Origin: a candidate division WOR-1 bacterium RIFOXYB2_FULL_45_9
Lineage (GTDB): Bacteria > Margulisbacteria > WOR-1 > O2-12-FULL-45-9 > XYB2-FULL-48-7
DNA: 64,000 nt
Direction: 5' to 3'
Assembly (NCBI GenBank): GCA_001771575.1
Contig: MEUD01000001.1
Span: 1,427,277 to 1,491,276, forward strand
Part shown: piece by piece, positions 16,852 through 25,316 of the stretch
How the letters are laid out: each line of letters begins with the position of its first letter
How positions within the stretch are numbered: the first letter of the stretch is position 1
Translations under genes and position numbers: made by a program
The notes under the pieces: model-generated
Seen by the model: only the letters and a program-made list of their open reading frames with translations
Database searches by the model: none
Told to the model about the DNA's origin: nothing

Positions 16852-19227
16852 ATGTTAAGTAAAGCTTTGCAAACGGAAACCAGCGACAATATCGTCGCGG
16901 TTTCCGTTTTTTGTCTAAGCAAGCTTATTTTGGAAGCCGAGACGATATTGTCTCAGGCTTCCAAAATTATTGTGATTGGGTTTTTATTTGTTCTTCTGGC
17001 TCTGCCTGTTTTTGCCGAAAAAGAGAAGATACCGGTCAACATTAAAGCCGAGGTCCTTAAATATTACGAGGATACCGGCCAGCTTAAAGCGTCCGGTTCG
17101 GTCGAAGTTAAACTAAAAGGAATGACGATCTTTGCCGATGACCTGCTGATGGACGCCGGATCGAATATTGCGACCGCCGAAGGGAACGTCAGATTGTTTG
17201 CCAAAGAGTACCAGGCAAACGCCGCTCACCTGACCTACGATACCAGCGCCGAATCAACCTCTTTCCTTGGCTTTAGTTCGACCGTCGCCCCGGCTTCGCT
17301 CAAAGGGAAAGTCTTTGTCGGCGCGCGGCGTTTGGACGAAAATAAGGGAGATATGCTCGGTGGTCCGGGAGAAATGTCGACCTGCGATCGGGAGCATTAT
17401 TGGCTGGCGGCCGACCGGATTGCTTATTATCCGGACGACCGGTTGGAGGCGTGGAACGTCGTGGTCTGGGTCGGGGAACTGCCGCTCTTTTGGCTTCCTT
17501 ATTACGTTTACGACCTGAAGGGGGAGAAGAAGCGGAACTGGGTATTTGGGACCAACGACGTGGAAGGGAACTACGTTAAAACGACCTGGAATTATCCCTA
17601 TGGTTTGCTCTATATCGACCAGATGGAAAAAAAGGGGTGGGGCTATGGGACGCAGGTTGCCTATGGCTTAGCGGCGTTGGGGGTGGGGACATTATATCTT
17701 TACCATATTGATGAACGGGATACCGCTAGATCGGATTGGGTGACCAGGATCAACAGTAAGCGGAGCCTTAACGCCAGCACGACCTTGGGAATGGAACACC
17801 GCTACTCCTCGATCTACCAGGTACCGTCGGGCCGGAGCGACTATACTTCCTTTAGTTTGAACTTGAACCACGCAGATCAGGACCGCGGTTCGATCGCCCT
17901 GACCACTTTGGACGATCGCTCGGCGGGGACCGAGCGCTTTAGTTTTTCTTTTGACCGGACGGTAGGCGCGACCGCGCTCGCGTATTCGATCAATTACGAT
18001 CAGGCGAAAAATATTCCGGGGTGGGTCCGCAATTCCCAGCGGCTTTATTTCAGCCGCCCGCTCTGGTCGGACTCGGTGGTCCTGCAGACCAGCGCCAATT
18101 ATTATTACAATTTACAGAAAATGGGGGATTCAGGAGAAGAACAGATCACCCCTGACCTGATAATAACCGGCAGAGAAGCCGATTACTCCTGGAAATTCAG
18201 CGAAAATTGGTTCGTCGACCTTCGTCAACCGCTCTACCCCGGCGAGACCCGTTACCAGTTCGTGGAAAAACAACCTGAACTGGAGATCTACCCCAGGACG
18301 TTAGACCTCAAGCTCTTTACCTTAAGCTCGGCGATCGGCTATGGCTATTATCGAGAGGTCAAATGGGTCCCACAACTAAGCAGGAACCGCGATTTCTCTA
18401 CCCAAAGATCGCGGTTGACCCTGGATGCCAGCCAAAGCTATCCCTTTGGGCCGGGAACGACCTTAAGCGTGGGCGCTGGAGGGGACCAGTTCTCTTACGC
18501 GACCGAGGATCAAATGTACGCTTACCGGGAAAGGGCGGGGACCGAAACCGACCTTGGCGGTTGGTTCAGGAACAGCCTGAATTACCGCAAAGGGAGCACC
18601 GACGGCAACTCTCCTTTTTTCTTTGACAAGCTCGGTTATAATTATCACGACATCAGTGACCGGCTGACCTTTTACCGGGGTGATAAGTTCAGCTGGTGGT
18701 TTGAGAGCGGCCGCAACTGGCAGACCGCGACCTGGTTTGACCTGATGTCCGGCCTGATGCTCTCCCCGGACAAACGATGGCGGCTGACCATTGACGGCGG
18801 CTGGGACATTGAGAACCACCGCTATCGCGACCTGTTATCCCGCTTGTCACTCAGCCCGCACAGTTATTTTGGCTGCAGCCTGGCGATCAGCCAGGACCTG
18901 AACGCGGGCGAGATCAGGCAGGGGAGCGCGTATTATGACATCTATTTCCTTGAAAAGGAGCCGAACCAATTGCGCCTGAGCTTTAGCCAGGTGTATGATA
19001 CAGCCAAGAAAGAGGTCCGCCTGCAAGACGTGGCGATCGTTAAGGACCTGCACTGCTGGGAGATGCGCTTTAATTATTCCGACTACCGGAAAGAGTATAG
19101 TTTTGTTTTCAGCGTCAAAGCGATTCCTGACGAGCCCTTTGGCTTCGGCTCCGGCCGCGGTTTTTATTTTGAAGGGTTTGAAAAAGAGATGTACAAGTTC
19201 AAGGGCGAGGATCAGAGGAGATTTTAA
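16852..19227 (+). CDS. lptD: LptD-like LPS-assembly outer-membrane protein
   Basis: A long secreted barrel protein, up to 791 residues. After a hydrophobic signal (GFLFVLLALPVFAEKEK) comes an OstA/LptA-like beta-jellyroll (INIKAEVLKYYEDTGQLKAS, then TAEGNVRLFAKEYQ) and a barrel rich in alternating aromatic residues with the GELPLFWLPYYVYDL motif typical of LptD. It inserts lipopolysaccharide into the outer leaflet. The start is doubtful: from the ATG at 16852 translation would read through two strong hairpins (16871-16967). A GTG at 16972 just ahead of the hydrophobic core is an alternative, though it lacks a basic n-region. The disulfide cysteines typical of E. coli LptD are not obvious. Confidence 0.85.
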   Translation: MLSKALQTETSDNIVAVSVFCLSKLILEAETILSQASKIIVIGFLFVLLALPVFAEKEKIPVNIKAEVLKYYEDTGQLKASGSVEVKLKGMTIFADDLLMDAGSNIATAEGNVRLFAKEYQANAAHLTYDTSAESTSFLGFSSTVAPASLKGKVFVGARRLDENKGDMLGGPGEMSTCDREHYWLAADRIAYYPDDRLEAWNVVVWVGELPLFWLPYYVYDLKGEKKRNWVFGTNDVEGNYVKTTWNYPYGLLYIDQMEKKGWGYGTQVAYGLAALGVGTLYLYHIDERDTARSDWVTRINSKRSLNASTTLGMEHRYSSIYQVPSGRSDYTSFSLNLNHADQDRGSIALTTLDDRSAGTERFSFSFDRTVGATALAYSINYDQAKNIPGWVRNSQRLYFSRPLWSDSVVLQTSANYYYNLQKMGDSGEEQITPDLIITGREADYSWKFSENWFVDLRQPLYPGETRYQFVEKQPELEIYPRTLDLKLFTLSSAIGYGYYREVKWVPQLSRNRDFSTQRSRLTLDASQSYPFGPGTTLSVGAGGDQFSYATEDQMYAYRERAGTETDLGGWFRNSLNYRKGSTDGNSPFFFDKLGYNYHDISDRLTFYRGDKFSWWFESGRNWQTATWFDLMSGLMLSPDKRWRLTIDGGWDIENHRYRDLLSRLSLSPHSYFGCSLAISQDLNAGEIRQGSAYYDIYFLEKEPNQLRLSFSQVYDTAKKEVRLQDVAIVKDLHCWEMRFNYSDYRKEYSFVFSVKAIPDEPFGFGSGRGFYFEGFEKEMYKFKGEDQRRF
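16871..16967. repeat. Pair of inverted hairpins (REP/BIME-like), the first terminator-like
   Basis: Hairpin 1 (16871-16909) has arms AAACGGAAACC and GGTTTCCGTTT plus an inner stem GCGAC/GTCGC around the loop AATATC, and ends in six T. Hairpin 2 (16927-16967) has arms ATTTTGGAAGCC and GGCTTCCAAAAT plus GAGAC/GTCTC around GATATT. Hairpin 2 is a diverged inverted copy of hairpin 1: the loops are reverse complements, stem differences are compensated on both arms, and the single bulged A moves from the 5' to the 3' arm. Hairpin 1 could also serve as an intrinsic terminator for the TPR gene. Confidence 0.8.
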
Positions 19228-19230
19228 GGA

Positions 19231-19896
19231 ATGACCAGTAGAAAAGGCGGTTTATTATTTGCTTTCTTGCTTATCGCTTATAGCTTACTGCTAATCACTG
19301 GCTGCGCCCGAACGGTGACCCAGATCATTCCCAGCGGGGCGGAAATGGTGGTGGAAGCGACGATGCTGGGGACGGTTGAAACAAGCGCCAATCGTTATTT
19401 TATGGTCTTAAGCTCTACTTCCGGTTACAAGGTCCAATTGCCTCTCCCCCAGCCGGGCGGGACGAGGGACGAATTGTTGGAACCGGGAACAACTCCGATT
19501 TACGGTTCGCAGGAAGCGTATTACTCCACCTATTATTCAACCTGGTCCGGTTATATTATCGCGGAGCCCGCCGGGTACTTTCTAGTCAGGGGACCGTTTG
19601 TCTTTGGCGCGACGGCTACCAGAGAGGTGTTGTCGACCACCGCCGCCAGCGGCAACTCTTTGCGGTTTACCTTTCGGCTCGATCAGATCTTTGGCTCGAC
19701 TGTTCCTGACGTGATCTATTTTGACCTGGTCACCGTCCCCTGGCCGGATGGGGGAGAGAAGCTTCCCGCCGACCATTTGCAAATGAGCAATTACGTTTCA
19801 AAAGTCGCCGGTACCGAACTAACGATCGTTGACGATAGCGACTCGGCCGCTCCTCCGGCCCTTGATATAGCCAGGGTAGTGATCAAGATCCAATGA
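19231..19896 (+). CDS. Putative outer-envelope lipoprotein
   Basis: A 221-residue protein starting MTSRKGGLLFAFLLIAYSLL and a lipobox LITGC, so it should be diacylated and cut before Cys25. The mature part shows no family that I recognise; it is rich in beta-prone stretches (YFMVLSSTSGYKVQLPLP, LRFTFRLDQIFG). It lies 3 bp after lptD and overlaps lnt by 4 bp, a position that would suit a partner of LptD (as LptE is in Proteobacteria), but there is no sequence evidence for that. Part of its signal peptide is encoded by a 7-bp tandem repeat. Confidence 0.7.
   Translation: MTSRKGGLLFAFLLIAYSLLLITGCARTVTQIIPSGAEMVVEATMLGTVETSANRYFMVLSSTSGYKVQLPLPQPGGTRDELLEPGTTPIYGSQEAYYSTYYSTWSGYIIAEPAGYFLVRGPFVFGATATREVLSTTAASGNSLRFTFRLDQIFGSTVPDVIYFDLVTVPWPDGGEKLPADHLQMSNYVSKVAGTELTIVDDSDSAAPPALDIARVVIKIQ
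19269..19296. repeat. Degenerate 7-bp tandem repeat, four units, within a signal-peptide code
   Basis: The units GCTTATC, GCTTATA, GCTTACT and GCTAATC encode most of LIAYSLLLIT, the hydrophobic core of the lipoprotein signal. It belongs to the same repeat type as at 5844, 30961 and 59361. Confidence 0.75.
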
Positions 19897-21257
19897 GCTA
19901 TATACTGGCGGGATTATCCGGAATACTGCTGACCCTCTCTTTCCCCAAATCCGGCCTTTGGTGGCTGGCCTGGGTCGGGCTTGTTCCGTTTTTTTTGGCG
20001 CTGGCCGGAGCGAGAACGAGCCGGGAGGCGTATCGATTGACCCTGGTCTTTGGTTTGGTTTATTTTATGGGGGTCTTTTTTTCAATCACCTCATTGTTCC
20101 GTTTTGGCGGGTACTGGATCATAACCGGCTGGCTGCTTCTCGCTCTTTTCCAGTCGCTTTTTTTATTGATCTTTACCGGGGCTTTTATTCGATTGGGGAA
20201 AAGATTTCGGTTTGCGGCGGTCCCATTTCTCTGGATCGGGGTGGAGTGGCTAAGGGGGTGGGGGCCGCTGGGAGTATCGATCGGCGCGGTCGGCTACTCG
20301 CAGACCCCGTTTCTCCCAATTTTGCAGGTTGCCAGCTTTGCCCAGGTCTATGGGGTCAGTTTTTTGGTTGTCCTGACGAACGTGGCTTACGCCCAGCTTA
20401 TCCTTGAGCCCAAGCGGCGGAAACTACCGCTCGCCGCCCTGTTCATTATCACGACAGCGCTGGTTTGGGGAAATTTTGCCCTCTCAAGGCCGGAGGAGGG
20501 GACGGCCAAGGTGTTGACCGTCGCCCTCATCCAATCCAATATCGACCAGTTTGACCGGATGAACCCGCGCCTGACCGACCAAAATTATAAATTGCATGAC
20601 GCCATGAGCCGACAGGCGGGCGAAAAGATCGACCTGATCGTCTGGCCGGAGACCGCGGTTTTCGCCTATATCGCCCAGAACGATCTTTACCTGCCTAAAC
20701 TGCGGGAATTGGCGGCGGAGACCGGGGCGTATCTTGCCGTCGGGACCGCTTACTTTGGGGAAGGGAAGCGCTCTTACAATTCGATCGTGACGATCTCACC
20801 GAGCGGAGAGATCCTGTCTTATTACGGCAAAGAAAGCTTGGTGCCGTTTGGGGAATATCTGCCCCTGCGTCCGCTCCTCTATCCGCTCCTTAGGTCGACT
20901 GGGTACTTTGACTCTGAATTCAGCTCTGACGAGAAGGCCTGCCCGCTGGTCATTGGTTCTTTTGAAGCGGCGGGGGCGGTCTGTTTTGAGTCGACCGTCC
21001 CGGCGCTGATAAAAAAACGGGTCAATGGTCGGACCGCTTTTATTTTAACGGTGACCAACGACGCCTGGTTCGGCTCATCGTCCGCCCCCGACCTCCACTG
21101 GCAGGCGGGGATCCTCCGGGCGGTCGAGAACCGGCGTTATTTTGTCCAATTGGGGAATACAGGTATTTCCGGTTTGATCGATCCGTACGGTCAGGTGATC
21201 AAGCAGAGCGAGCTTAATAAACGGGAAGTGGTAGTCGTTAAAATCCCAGTTCGCTAA
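19893..21257 (+). CDS. lnt: Apolipoprotein N-acyltransferase
   Basis: A 454-residue inner-membrane enzyme that adds the third acyl chain to lipoproteins. The first half has about six membrane helices (from MSYILAGLSGILLTLSFPKS). The nitrilase half carries the catalytic triad in context: Glu in VWPETAVF, Lys in YYGKESLVPFGEYLP and Cys in AVCFEST. TNDAWFGSS is another family motif. The start overlaps the lipoprotein stop (ATGA). Its last codons lie in a 30-bp repeat that recurs at the end of metF. Presence of Lnt supports a diderm cell plan. Confidence 0.94.
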   Translation: MSYILAGLSGILLTLSFPKSGLWWLAWVGLVPFFLALAGARTSREAYRLTLVFGLVYFMGVFFSITSLFRFGGYWIITGWLLLALFQSLFLLIFTGAFIRLGKRFRFAAVPFLWIGVEWLRGWGPLGVSIGAVGYSQTPFLPILQVASFAQVYGVSFLVVLTNVAYAQLILEPKRRKLPLAALFIITTALVWGNFALSRPEEGTAKVLTVALIQSNIDQFDRMNPRLTDQNYKLHDAMSRQAGEKIDLIVWPETAVFAYIAQNDLYLPKLRELAAETGAYLAVGTAYFGEGKRSYNSIVTISPSGEILSYYGKESLVPFGEYLPLRPLLYPLLRSTGYFDSEFSSDEKACPLVIGSFEAAGAVCFESTVPALIKKRVNGRTAFILTVTNDAWFGSSSAPDLHWQAGILRAVENRRYFVQLGNTGISGLIDPYGQVIKQSELNKREVVVVKIPVR

Positions 21258-21268
21258 GGACGGTCGAG
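21239..21268. repeat. Left copy of 30-bp direct repeat bounding a 1.65-kb segment
   Basis: It begins TAAAATCCCAGTTCGCTAAG and is identical to 22891-22920 at 29 of 30 bases (C/T at position 26). This copy contains the last codons and stop of lnt. It may be an attachment site or a target-site duplication. Confidence 0.85.
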
Positions 21269-21480
21269 CAAACCGATCTATTGTTTAATTAAGTATTGGA
21301 CATTTCCTAATATTATGTAACAGAAGCACCCCTATTATCCAGCTGGCAAACGGACTCGTAAATCTTTCTTGGCTTTCGAACGTTCTGTGAAATTTCCGAA
21401 GGGGGGGGGCGATATATATATGAGCCTGTAAGGGCTAATAATGGGCGGGTTTGCCAGCCTAATTTTGAGGAGTTGTATTA
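21269..21480. other. Non-coding leader inside the inserted segment, with G9 tract and inverted repeat
   Basis: These 212 bp hold no convincing gene. They contain a run of nine G at 21401-21409 followed by an AT dinucleotide run, a 10-bp inverted repeat GCTGGCAAAC (21342-21351) and GTTTGCCAGC (21449-21458), and a small hairpin AGCC/GGCT near 21423-21436. GAGGAG before 21481 is the ribosome binding site of the orphan gene. The segment could be a structured 5' UTR. No known riboswitch consensus was recognised. Confidence 0.5.
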
Positions 21481-22893
21481 ATGTCAATCAAACCATCGGG
21501 GTTAGTTAGTTCCCATTATTCTACTACCGCCACTCATCCAGCCGTAAGTGCTTTTATTAAGCGTTGCTCCGGAGTTTTAATGCCCAATGCAGTTGAAGGT
21601 TTGATGCGGTTGAGTCGCGTCAACGTCAAATTAATCGCTAAACTCGAACCACTCCTTATTAGTGCCGCCGCTAAAAATCCTTCTAGTCGCACAATCGGAA
21701 AAATTGTCAAATTAGTTGGATCGTATGATTTTGTCAGGGAGATCAGCCTTCAGCCAATATTTCTTGGCGGCCGCCTGCGGTTGGCCGCGCTTGATGATAT
21801 CAATCAACTGCGAAGTTTGACGGAAATGGGTTCGATGATTGTTGAGAAACATCCTTCCGGTCTTATCGCTTTTACTAAAACCCAAAAAGAGCCCCTCGGT
21901 GCTTACCGGGCGCCGGGCGAAAAACAACCGCTCCCGGTCGATCCGGTCGAAGAGGAGAAGGGGAAGACCGCCCCAGCAATTAAGAAGCATCAGATTGTCA
22001 ACTTGGCAGTCTGCGGCTTAATAGCCGCGGCGAGCACTTGGGCGCTCGCTACTAAAAAGGCGCCAATTGAATTGGACAATCAGGAAGAAGACGTTGTTGT
22101 TGAGCCTAATTTGAAAGAAACAACATACTACCCTTTTGGCTCACAAAATCCCGATGGCATGATGTTCCGATTTCACAGAAGGGACCAAATTACAATGATG
22201 GATCGGACTGGGTCAGTAAATAACCCGGCTCCAACTACTAGTTGCACTTTGGATCTTGAAAACTATCGATTGCGGGTCATCACATCAAATAACTGCGCGC
22301 GGCTGACCGCCCAGCCAGACGGCGTATTCAACCAAGCTTTGGACGATATCTACCGGTTGGACCAATCGGTCCGTTCAGGAAATATGATAGAAGATAAGTA
22401 TGGGAATCGCAAAGGTCCGGCAATTGACTATAAGTTAAGACGGCTGGCGCAAGTGATAGTTAAACATGATCCCTCGGTTGCGGCGCATCCTCTCTTCCAA
22501 ATTGATCGACCGGGGGAAGAGATTGCCGAACTCCCAAATGAAAGCAAATTAGAGCGATTTGGTGGGGGTGCCGCGTTTTTTAGTTTTATGTTCGTGCTTT
22601 CGTCGATAATTAGTTGGCTTATTCGTAGCGAAGTTAAGAAGAGGGAAAAGGGACCTGAAGCTAAAGGTATAGGTGCGGAAGCAAATCTTAAGGTTGGTGG
22701 GAGCGAAAAAACTGATGACACTGGACAGGCAGAGAGGGTTCCTCAAAAACCGATGGAAGAGACTAATCGAAAAGTTAGGGTTGGGCCAATGGTCCAGGTT
22801 GAGGGGAGTGGGGAAACGCCCGAACGCGCGGAACAAGAAGTTGAAACTGTTCCGATCGACGCCGATCTTGACAGACGAAAGATGGGTGGCTAA
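21481..22893 (+). CDS. Orphan protein with two membrane segments, within direct-repeat-bounded insertion
   Basis: A 470-residue protein I do not recognise. Two hydrophobic helices are clear, at about 174-192 (VNLAVCGLIAAASTWAL) and about 362-381 (AAFFSFMFVLSSIISWLI), with an approximately 170-residue loop between them. The C-terminal 80 residues are charged and low-complexity. No signal peptide. GAGGAG precedes the ATG by 8-9 nt. Codon use looks more A/T-rich than that of its neighbours (by eye). The stop codon falls on the first bases of the right 30-bp repeat and overlaps the metF stop. It is the only cargo of the insertion. Function unknown. Confidence 0.65.
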   Translation: MSIKPSGLVSSHYSTTATHPAVSAFIKRCSGVLMPNAVEGLMRLSRVNVKLIAKLEPLLISAAAKNPSSRTIGKIVKLVGSYDFVREISLQPIFLGGRLRLAALDDINQLRSLTEMGSMIVEKHPSGLIAFTKTQKEPLGAYRAPGEKQPLPVDPVEEEKGKTAPAIKKHQIVNLAVCGLIAAASTWALATKKAPIELDNQEEDVVVEPNLKETTYYPFGSQNPDGMMFRFHRRDQITMMDRTGSVNNPAPTTSCTLDLENYRLRVITSNNCARLTAQPDGVFNQALDDIYRLDQSVRSGNMIEDKYGNRKGPAIDYKLRRLAQVIVKHDPSVAAHPLFQIDRPGEEIAELPNESKLERFGGGAAFFSFMFVLSSIISWLIRSEVKKREKGPEAKGIGAEANLKVGGSEKTDDTGQAERVPQKPMEETNRKVRVGPMVQVEGSGETPERAEQEVETVPIDADLDRRKMGG

Positions 22894-23759
22894 AATCCCA
22901 GTTCGCTAAGGACGGTTGAGATCGGCTCCGCCTGGTTCATGACGAAGAAGTGGAAGTAGTTGACCCCGCCGATAATTAATTCCCTCGTTTGTTCCAGCGT
23001 CCATTCGGTGCTGATCCGTTTGATCGCGTCGGGATTTTCCGCGTTCTTTTCGATCTTCTCCAGCAATTCTTTCGGGATCGTCGCGCCGCATTTTTCAGTC
23101 AGCGTTTTGATCTGTTTTGTGCTGGTGATCATCATCTGGCCAGGGATAATGGGAACTTTGATCCCGGCGGCGAGGCATTGATCGACAAAATCAAAATAGG
23201 CCTGGTTGTTGAAAAAGAGCTGGGTGATGACGTATTCGGCTCCGGCGTCGATTTTTTTCTTTAAGTTGGCGATATCTTTTTTGATGGCGGTCGCTTCAGT
23301 GTGTTTTTCCGGATAGCCGGCGACACCGACGCAAAACTTTGGTTGTTCCTCTTTAATGAACTCAACCAATTCTGACGCGTAGCGGAAGCCGTTCTTGGGC
23401 GGGACAAATTTAGTTTCCCCGCTCGGCGGATCGCCCCGCAGGGCGAGAATGTTTTCGATCCCCAGATCGGCGAGTTGTTTTAGCTGGGCGGCAATATCTT
23501 TCCGTTCAGCTCCGACGCAGGTCAGGTGGGCGACCGGTTCGATCTTAAACTTCTTTTTGATCTGTTCCGCCCAGTAAAAGGTCTTTTCCCGGGTCGTTCC
23601 CATCGCTCCGTAGGTGACCGAAACAAAATCCGGACTAAATTTGCCAAGTTTTTCGATCGCCTCGATAAGATGCTCTTCTCCCACCGGTGTTTTGGGAGGG
23701 AAAAATTCAAAAGAGAGGGTCGGCCGGTCGGTCCGGTTCAGGTCTTTACTTACTTTCAT
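22890..23759 (-). CDS. metF: Methylenetetrahydrofolate reductase
   Basis: A 289-residue flavoprotein that reduces 5,10-methylene-THF to 5-methyl-THF for methionine synthesis. LSFEFFPPKTPVGEEHL, DFVSVTYGAMG, HLTCVGAERKDI and ILALRGDPP are MetF hallmarks, and QLFFNNQAYFDF follows in the FAD/folate region. The barrel is complete. The start overlaps the lysS stop region by 14 bp, so it is cotranscribed with lysS. The 3' end lies in the direct repeat. Confidence 0.95.
   Translation of the reverse strand: MKVSKDLNRTDRPTLSFEFFPPKTPVGEEHLIEAIEKLGKFSPDFVSVTYGAMGTTREKTFYWAEQIKKKFKIEPVAHLTCVGAERKDIAAQLKQLADLGIENILALRGDPPSGETKFVPPKNGFRYASELVEFIKEEQPKFCVGVAGYPEKHTEATAIKKDIANLKKKIDAGAEYVITQLFFNNQAYFDFVDQCLAAGIKVPIIPGQMMITSTKQIKTLTEKCGATIPKELLEKIEKNAENPDAIKRISTEWTLEQTRELIIGGVNYFHFFVMNQAEPISTVLSELGF
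22891..22920. repeat. Right copy of 30-bp direct repeat bounding a 1.65-kb segment
   Basis: One mismatch from 21239-21268. This copy supplies the stop of the orphan gene on the plus strand and the last codons of metF (STVLSELGF) on the minus strand. Removing the segment between the copies would leave lnt and metF overlapping tail to tail. Confidence 0.85.
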
Positions 23760-25278
23760 TCTGATCTTTCTTCAGGGTGTCCATTTCTTCGGGTTTTGGT
23801 TGTGTTTTAGCTAGCGGCCGCATATGGGGGAAGAAAATAACGTCCCTAATGGAGGGTGAGTTGGTCAGGAGCATAACCAGACGGTCGATCCCGATCCCCA
23901 GCCCGCCGGCTGGGGGCATCCCGTATTCCAGGGCTCGGAGGAAGTCTTCATCCATCGATTCGGCTTCTTCGTCTCCGGCCGCTTTGAGGTCGGCTTGTTT
24001 TTGGAAGCGTTGCATTTGGTCGATCGGATCGTTAAGCTCGGAGAAGGCGTTGGCCAGCTCCATTCCCGCCATGATCAGCTCAAAGCGTTCAACTTTTCCG
24101 GCTTTTGACCGGTGCTTCTTGGCCAAAGGAGAGGTTTCGAGCGGGTGGTCGATAATAAAGGTCGGCTGGCGCAGGTTAGGCTCAACGAACTTGTCGTAAA
24201 GCTCGTTAATGATCTTGCCGATCCCTAGTTCTTTTGCTCCTTCAATTCCTTTTTCTTTCCCCAAGGTCCGGATCTGGTCGTCGGTCTTGCCGATAATATC
24301 GATCCCGTTCTCTTTGAGCGCGTCTTCAAGCGTTATTTTCTTCCAGGGGGGGGTGAGGTTGATCTTTTCGCCGCGGAATTCGAGCTCAACCGTTCCCAGT
24401 ACCTCTTTGGCGGCATGGACGATCAAATCCTCGGTCAATTGCATGATGTCATGATAATCGACATAAGCCTGGTAGATCTCGATCATGGTGTATTCCGGGT
24501 TATGCTTGAATGACATTCCTTCGTTCCGGAAGACCCGTCCCATTTCAAAAACTTTTTCAAACCCGCCGACCAAAAGCCGCTTCAAATAGAGCTCGGGGGC
24601 GATCCTCATAAATAGGGGCATGCTCAAGGCGTCGTGAAAAGTCTCGAACGGCCGGGCAGCCGCGCCGCCTTGCAGAACGTGGAGGACCGGAGTTTCAACC
24701 TCCAGGAACCCTTTTTCTTCCAGAAAACGGCGGATGAAGGAGACGATCTTGCTTCGTTTTACGAAAACTTCTTTAACTTCCGGGTTGACCATCAGGTCAA
24801 GGTAGCGTTCCCGGTAACGGATCTCCTTATCCTGCAGGCCGTGCCATTTTTCCGGCAGGGGAAGAAGTGACTTGCTCAAGATCTCCAGCTTTTCTACCCG
24901 GACGGTGATCTCGTTTGTCTTGGTCCGGAAAACATGACCGGTTACGCCGATGTAATCCCCCATGTCGAGGTTTTGCCAGAGTTCGTACTGGCTTTCGCCG
25001 ATAACGTCAAGTTTGGCGTAGATCTGGATCCGGCCGAACTCGTCCTGGATCGTGGCAAAAGAAGCTTTCCCATGACCTCTCTTGGTCATGATCCGGCCGG
25101 CGATGGCGACGGTTTCGGCGCTTTCCTGGCCTTCGGCCAATTGGTTGAAGTTTTCCAGGACCTGATTAGAATGGGCGGTCGCCGTGAACTTGTAGGGATA
25201 AGGATTTACCCCTTTATCCCTGATGTTTTGCAGTTTTTCCCGTCTAACTTTTAACAGATCGCTTAATTCTTCTGACAT
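23746..25278 (-). CDS. lysS: Lysyl-tRNA synthetase, class II
   Basis: A 510-residue enzyme that charges tRNA-Lys. An N-terminal OB-fold anticodon domain (VAIAGRIMTKRGHGKASFA) precedes the catalytic core with motif 2 RVFRNEGMSFKHNPEYTM and motif 3 GLGIGIDRLVMLLT. LEVETPVLHVLQGGAAARPF is typical of class II LysRS. The length is normal (about 500). It lies between coaX and metF in a minus-strand run. Confidence 0.96.
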   Translation of the reverse strand: MSEELSDLLKVRREKLQNIRDKGVNPYPYKFTATAHSNQVLENFNQLAEGQESAETVAIAGRIMTKRGHGKASFATIQDEFGRIQIYAKLDVIGESQYELWQNLDMGDYIGVTGHVFRTKTNEITVRVEKLEILSKSLLPLPEKWHGLQDKEIRYRERYLDLMVNPEVKEVFVKRSKIVSFIRRFLEEKGFLEVETPVLHVLQGGAAARPFETFHDALSMPLFMRIAPELYLKRLLVGGFEKVFEMGRVFRNEGMSFKHNPEYTMIEIYQAYVDYHDIMQLTEDLIVHAAKEVLGTVELEFRGEKINLTPPWKKITLEDALKENGIDIIGKTDDQIRTLGKEKGIEGAKELGIGKIINELYDKFVEPNLRQPTFIIDHPLETSPLAKKHRSKAGKVERFELIMAGMELANAFSELNDPIDQMQRFQKQADLKAAGDEEAESMDEDFLRALEYGMPPAGGLGIGIDRLVMLLTNSPSIRDVIFFPHMRPLAKTQPKPEEMDTLKKDQNESK

Positions 25279-25281
25279 TAT

Positions 25282-25316
25282 TAACTACCATCTCCCGACT
25301 AACAACTTACGACTCG
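25282..25316. repeat. Degenerate 7-bp tandem repeat between lysS and coaX
   Basis: The units are AACTACC, ATCTCCC, GACTAAC, AACTTAC and GACTCGG. Here the repeat lies in the intergenic spacer and the 3' end of coaX, just before the lysS start. It is similar in kind to 34589-34616. Confidence 0.55.

Noticed and set aside
21239-21268. Integron attC-like interpretation of the 30-bp repeat
   Set aside because: No paired R/L boxes around a folded attC and no integrase are visible; a plain direct repeat fits better.
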